In this document: positions 34,923 through 38,077 of the stretch, piece after piece
How positions within the stretch are numbered: the stretch's first letter is position 1
Layout of the letters: each line of letters starts with the position of its first letter
Source of the DNA: Bremerella alba
GTDB lineage: Bacteria; Planctomycetota; Planctomycetia; Pirellulales; Pirellulaceae
Direction: 5' to 3'
DNA: 38,077 nt
Assembly: GCF_013618625.1 (NCBI RefSeq)
Contig: NZ_JABRWO010000011.1
Coordinates: 236,806 to 274,882, forward strand
Notes under the pieces: generated by a model
What the model was told of the DNA's origin: nothing
Seen by the model: only the letters and a program-made list of their open reading frames with translations
Databases searched by the model: none
Position numbers and translations under genes: made by a program

Positions 34923-35507
34923 CTATCCCAATGTACCGGCTTTCGGATCCCAATTCTCTTGAAGATACTTCAAATAGCTTGGGATTATTTCATAAACTCC
35001 TGCGCGGCGATGCTCTTGGACGATGCCCTTTTCAATGAGGACTGCCATCTCAAAGTCCCACGCTGCCCTATATTGGCCGACTTCGAATGTAGGAATCTGA
35101 GTTCTGCCTTCGACAACAAAACGGAGCAAGAACTTGCGCTGCCAGTCCGTAAGGCTTTCTAGCTTATTTCGTATCGCAAGCCGGCACTGTTTGTCATCCT
35201 CTTGAGCTTGTTGAATCGCAGCGATGCGTTCATTTTCCGCATTTCTACGGTCTGCGCAGTTGTGACAGTAGGCCGCAACACCTGAATACAGCAGCCATAC
35301 CGTAAGATATGCAATGAAAAAGACGAGAATAAGCGTGATGGCGATGCCCATGCCACCGTAGCGTTCTAGCTCCCTGAGCCACGAGGAAGAATGTGCTTGG
35401 GTGTAGAAGACGGCGACGGACACCAATGCGACCAAGGCGCTGACAGCATTTTTGGTGCAAATATCCCTTTCAAGCAGCCACTTGAAAAGCTCAGCGACTG
35501 GGTTCAT
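34923..35507 (-). CDS. Superinfection-exclusion B-like membrane protein (194 aa)
   Basis: Start chosen at ATG 35507 (MNPVAELFKWLLERD), with AGAGG 5 nt upstream. Two membrane helices are visible (residues about 20-38 and 50-75: VSALVALVSVAVFY and GIAITLILVFFIAYLTVW). A cytoplasmic linker with Cys residues and charged helices follows. The C-terminal ~75 residues (LTDWQRKFLLRFVVEGRTQI ... YEIIPSYLKYLQ) look like a winged helix. Helix placement, length and the N-terminus match the SieB family of phage exclusion proteins. It is the third gene of an apparently intact operon behind two Abi/HEPN-like genes, 63 bp after the second. Likely antiphage. Confidence 0.75.
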   Translation of the reverse strand: MNPVAELFKWLLERDICTKNAVSALVALVSVAVFYTQAHSSSWLRELERYGGMGIAITLILVFFIAYLTVWLLYSGVAAYCHNCADRRNAENERIAAIQQAQEDDKQCRLAIRNKLESLTDWQRKFLLRFVVEGRTQIPTFEVGQYRAAWDFEMAVLIEKGIVQEHRRAGVYEIIPSYLKYLQENWDPKAGTLG

Positions 35508-35570
35508 TTTCGCCTCTCTCAACTGCCTGGTTGGTACAAGCGTACCAATTCGAGGCATGCGATAACTTAG

Positions 35571-36404
35571 TTATGGATTTCTCGTGCCGCTCAGGTTGGC
35601 GATCGCCGCACGGAGCACTTGCATGCAGATCTCTGCAGTGTGTTTGTCCGGCGCGAACTGCGAACTCATCTGCTGATACGGGTGAATGTAATTGCGGAAA
35701 TCCCGTAGGGCATGGCTGAACTTCTTCACGTCGATTTTCAAATAGCCGAGTTCGCACGCGACATTGATCATTTGCGCCAGCGACCAATTCGGAAATGCCT
35801 TTACCTTTCCAGCAGTGTCTTTTGGGCTGCATAAAGCTTGGTTGAATTGACGCGGATTTGCGAGCGCCATCCCGAGCAGGAGTCCCTCCAGTACCCTCCC
35901 GCACATAAAAATCGCCGCTAATGGTGCATCCGCATGGAGGCTGCGTCCCGCTTCGATGAACCGAGCTTCAAGAATTGGGATCAGACTGGCTTCGATCGGG
36001 ACATTCGCGATGTCCGCATTTTTGAAATTCTCCTGAAGAAACTGTTCTTCTGTCGTCTCAGAAGACGGCTGAGTTCGCCCGTCCAACTTGGCGATGATTT
36101 CTCGGCATCGCTTTGCGGTGGACCGATCCGTCGCCGATGGCTCGGAGGTCTTGTATTCCCACAAGTCAACGAGTTCTCCAAGTACCTTTGCAACGATACT
36201 ATCTTGCTCAACATCCCAGAATGCCCGAAGCTTCTTTGCTTTGGACGTACCGTACTTTGTGTACCGACTGCTGTGAATGTCGCGACCGACTGACTCAGCG
36301 AAGAATGATGCGAATGTGGCATCACTAAAGTCTAAGACATAGCCGCCGGACATGCCCAGCAGGTCCTCGAAGGGTTGGCGATCGATCGTCTTTAGTGTGC
36401 TCAT
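35571..36404 (-). CDS. HEPN-like defence protein with GYVLDFS-type N-terminal module (277 aa)
   Basis: ATG at 36404, sharing ATGA with the stop of the upstream Abi_C gene. Residues 15-85 (LLGMSGGYVLDFSDATFASF ... YGTSKAKKLRAFW) match an N-terminal module I recall in front of several different effector domains in putative defence proteins. The C-terminal domain (about 135-277) is helical and contains R234-DFRNYI-H241, an RX6H motif as in HEPN ribonucleases and DUF4145-like proteins. Inferred: a HEPN-type RNase acting with the overlapping Abi_C gene in abortive infection. The family assignment is by motif only. Confidence 0.65.
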   Translation of the reverse strand: MSTLKTIDRQPFEDLLGMSGGYVLDFSDATFASFFAESVGRDIHSSRYTKYGTSKAKKLRAFWDVEQDSIVAKVLGELVDLWEYKTSEPSATDRSTAKRCREIIAKLDGRTQPSSETTEEQFLQENFKNADIANVPIEASLIPILEARFIEAGRSLHADAPLAAIFMCGRVLEGLLLGMALANPRQFNQALCSPKDTAGKVKAFPNWSLAQMINVACELGYLKIDVKKFSHALRDFRNYIHPYQQMSSQFAPDKHTAEICMQVLRAAIANLSGTRNP

Positions 36405-37339
36405 TGCCCGTCTTTGCGATCCTCAAGAGTGTCGACCAGGAAAATCGCCAGTGTCGCCGCGGCCCCGACGGCGAGTCTGGCGTGTCTGGCGGTCAAACCT
36501 TTCGCCGACCCTCCCTTCCCGTGGCCCGTTCCGTAAAGGTTACGAAGTTCGGCGAGTCCTTGTACCAGCGTCGAGAGATTTCCCAGGACCGCCTTTACCG
36601 ACTTCGCTCCTTTGACATCGTCTTTGATCTCGTCAGGAACGAGCTTCAGTTCGTCCAATGCCCGTCGGACGAGTGGCAACAGGTCCGGGCGATCTGTAAC
36701 AGATTTTCCGCAAGATTCGAGAATGGTATGACACACCGTCTCGACCAATTCCTTGGCGGTGCCGATCGCCAGATCGGGATCGCTTTCAATTGAGGATTCC
36801 ATCCGATTGATTGGGCGGTAGACATAGTCGGCATCGACCTGTTGCGCCAACTTCTTGGTCGAACGAATCACGTGCTGCGACGATGTCAGTCGACGCGGGC
36901 CGTAGATGGCACGTCCAGAGATGGTGCTCCGTTCAACGAGTTCCCATCCATCAGGTGCCAGCAGCCCGTTCAGCAATGCAATAATCTGCCTGGCCTTTTC
37001 GCCATCTTCACAAACCATCGGGTGAGCAATCTCCGCGAGAAAATGGAGAAATACTTCATCCGGTCCATCGGCGAGTTTCAGACGCTCGTCCGAGAAGACC
37101 CAGTTCTCGTCCCAGTCCAAATTGTTGATGCGGTGCTGCCAAATGTCGCCTTCGGCGTTCTCGAATCGACTATCGGTCGAAGGCAGAGAAGACAGATCGT
37201 AAAGCCGATTTAAGAATTCGGCATCGTCCAACTCACCGCTCCAGCAGATGCCCTCGCGAATGATCGCGCGCTGAATATCCCGCCGAGTTATTTCGGAAAT
37301 GGTGTTTTGTTGAGTTGGAGATGATGCAAAGCCGGACAT
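36401..37339 (-). CDS. AbiJ-like abortive infection protein with Abi_C domain (312 aa)
   Basis: ATG at 37339. Residues about 40-115 (EFLNRLYDLSSLPSTDSRFE ... DIWQHRINN) resemble an AbiJ-type N-terminal domain; residues 225-310 form the abortive-infection C-terminal (Abi_C) domain with R266-NLYGTG-H273, an RX6H motif as in HEPN RNases, in the familiar RNxYGTGHG context. It is intact and starts an operon with the overlapping 277-aa gene and the SieB-like gene. Abi systems kill or arrest the infected cell; for this one the trigger and target are unknown. The gene lies just inside an IS200-type element at the island's edge. Confidence 0.75.
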   Translation of the reverse strand: MSGFASSPTQQNTISEITRRDIQRAIIREGICWSGELDDAEFLNRLYDLSSLPSTDSRFENAEGDIWQHRINNLDWDENWVFSDERLKLADGPDEVFLHFLAEIAHPMVCEDGEKARQIIALLNGLLAPDGWELVERSTISGRAIYGPRRLTSSQHVIRSTKKLAQQVDADYVYRPINRMESSIESDPDLAIGTAKELVETVCHTILESCGKSVTDRPDLLPLVRRALDELKLVPDEIKDDVKGAKSVKAVLGNLSTLVQGLAELRNLYGTGHGKGGSAKGLTARHARLAVGAAATLAIFLVDTLEDRKDGQ

Positions 37340-37526
37340 AGTAAGTTGTTGACACTTTCTTACGGAAAAAGTTCGCCGGACAGAAGCCGAGGCAATAACA
37401 AATCGCGGGTATTCGCTAAGCGGCGATTCTCGTCGATGAATCGTATTTCACGTGCTCGAACATTTGCTGCAAGTGCATCGAATGCCAAGATGAGTTTTTA
37501 TTGTCCTTGCGATGGGTCTAAAACCC
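37340..37526. other. Gap upstream of the Abi operon
   Basis: 187 bp containing the presumed promoter of the Abi operon. No clear promoter match and no gene are seen. Confidence 0.4.
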
Positions 37527-38077
37527 TCGCCTTCAGGCGAAACCTTTAGGTTCTTCCGTTTCCGGATAAAATCAGGGGATGGAAAATTACCGTACCAGTT
37601 CGCACAGTCGTTTTGATATCAAGTTTCACTTTGTGTGGGTGACCAAGTATCGCGAGCCGATTCTTACCGGCGAGGTTGGCGTTCGCCTGCGAGAACTGGT
37701 TCGCGAAGTTTGTCGAGCCAACGAAATCGAAATCTTGGAGGGAGCCGTATCACGAGACCATGTTCACGTACTGCTATCGTTCCGGCCCAATCTTTCGCCC
37801 AGCAAGGTCATGCAATACATCAAGGGGAAAAGCTCCCGCAAACTGATGATGGAGTTCGGCCATTTGCAAAAAACGTATTGGGGTCGTCACCTGTGGGCAC
37901 GAGGGTACTTCGTGGCCTCCAGTGGCAACGTCACCGATGAGGTGATCCAGGAATACATTCGCCACCAGGACGGAACGGAGCCTGGCGATGGGGGCGACCA
38001 CTTCCGAATTACTCCTTCGTGAGTTGAGGACTTCAGTCCGAATCTCACGAAATCTTCAAACCTGCCGGCTTTAGCCG
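37527..38077 (+). mobile_element. IS200/IS605-family element (right end cut by window edge)
   Basis: Left-end hairpin TCGCC-ttca-GGCGA at 37527-37540, a Y1 transposase gene, and a subterminal hairpin CGGCT-tt-AGCCG at 38066-38077 near the right end, as in IS200-type ends. No inverted terminal repeats are expected for this family. The exact right end lies beyond the window. Confidence 0.8.
37579..38022 (+). CDS. tnpA: IS200-type Y1 transposase TnpA (147 aa)
   Basis: ATG at 37579. Hallmarks are visible: IKFHFVWVTKYREPIL at the N-terminus, the HUH metal motif in RDHVHVLLSF, and the catalytic Tyr in the MQYIKGKSSRKLM helix. Length is typical of TnpA. It makes single-strand cuts at the hairpin ends during peel-and-paste transposition. 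All catalytic residues are present and the frame is intact. No TnpB gene follows before the window edge; the likely right end begins about 40 bp after the stop. Confidence 0.92.
   Translation: MENYRTSSHSRFDIKFHFVWVTKYREPILTGEVGVRLRELVREVCRANEIEILEGAVSRDHVHVLLSFRPNLSPSKVMQYIKGKSSRKLMMEFGHLQKTYWGRHLWARGYFVASSGNVTDEVIQEYIRHQDGTEPGDGGDHFRITPS

Overview
The window looks like chromosomal DNA of a planctomycete, probably of the Pirellulales type. Grounds: a very long exported repeat protein with an N-terminal LESRNLLA sorting motif; small planctomycete-style hypothetical genes; an RND efflux system with lipoprotein adaptor and outer-membrane factor; and a primase-like protein of a type common in planctomycete mobile elements. 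The assignment rests on protein character only; no marker gene is present.

Layout. (1) 1-1987, minus strand: the N-terminal 662 codons of a giant secreted protein made of ~101-residue tandem repeats, cut by the window edge. (2) 2496-5093, minus strand: a compact cassette of five small or medium genes around an ABC-ATPase fused to a GNAT acetyltransferase, including a 52-residue overlapping microprotein. (3) 5442-5837: a small basic-tailed protein flanked by three copies of a 13-bp palindromic operator-like motif, then a ~164-nt region with a long closing stem and a CAU-anticodon tRNA (probably tRNA-Ile2) at 6136-6209. (4) 6194-20180: a 14-kb integrated element bounded by an 18-bp direct repeat of the tRNA 3' end. 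It carries a tyrosine integrase, an orphan PemK/MazF-type toxin, a membrane/coiled-coil/winged-helix protein, a stand-alone OLD-type ATPase-nuclease, a prohead-protease-like gene and a possible tail-chaperone-like gene, HTH proteins, a sigma-like factor, a primase-helicase with iteron-like repeats downstream, and several genes each followed by its own hairpin terminator. There is no terminase, portal or capsid gene, so it resembles a phage satellite or degenerate prophage with defence cargo. (5) 20953-28336: host efflux genes: small membrane protein, His-rich adaptor lipoprotein, proton-coupled RND pump with an unusual central insertion, a strong terminator, then the outer-membrane factor. (6) 28485-29370: an IS5-family element whose transposase needs a -1 frameshift. 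(7) 29422-37339, minus strand: a defence island. Its distal half is dead or dying: a Gabija pair (UvrD-like GajB with a frameshift and altered Walker A; GajA-like OLD nuclease with four in-frame stops and no frameshift), the C-terminal remnant of a type I restriction HsdR, and a dual-specificity phosphatase pseudogene. Its proximal half is intact: an AbiJ-like Abi_C protein, a second RX6H (HEPN-like) protein overlapping it by four bases, and a SieB-like membrane exclusion protein. (8) 37527-38077: an IS200/IS605-type TnpA element, cut by the right edge.

Two mobile or defence regions therefore bracket an ordinary efflux operon. The most interesting candidates are the intact three-gene Abi_C/HEPN/SieB-like operon, the protease-only satellite-like element with its OLD/MazF/membrane cargo, and the nonsense-only decay of gajA.
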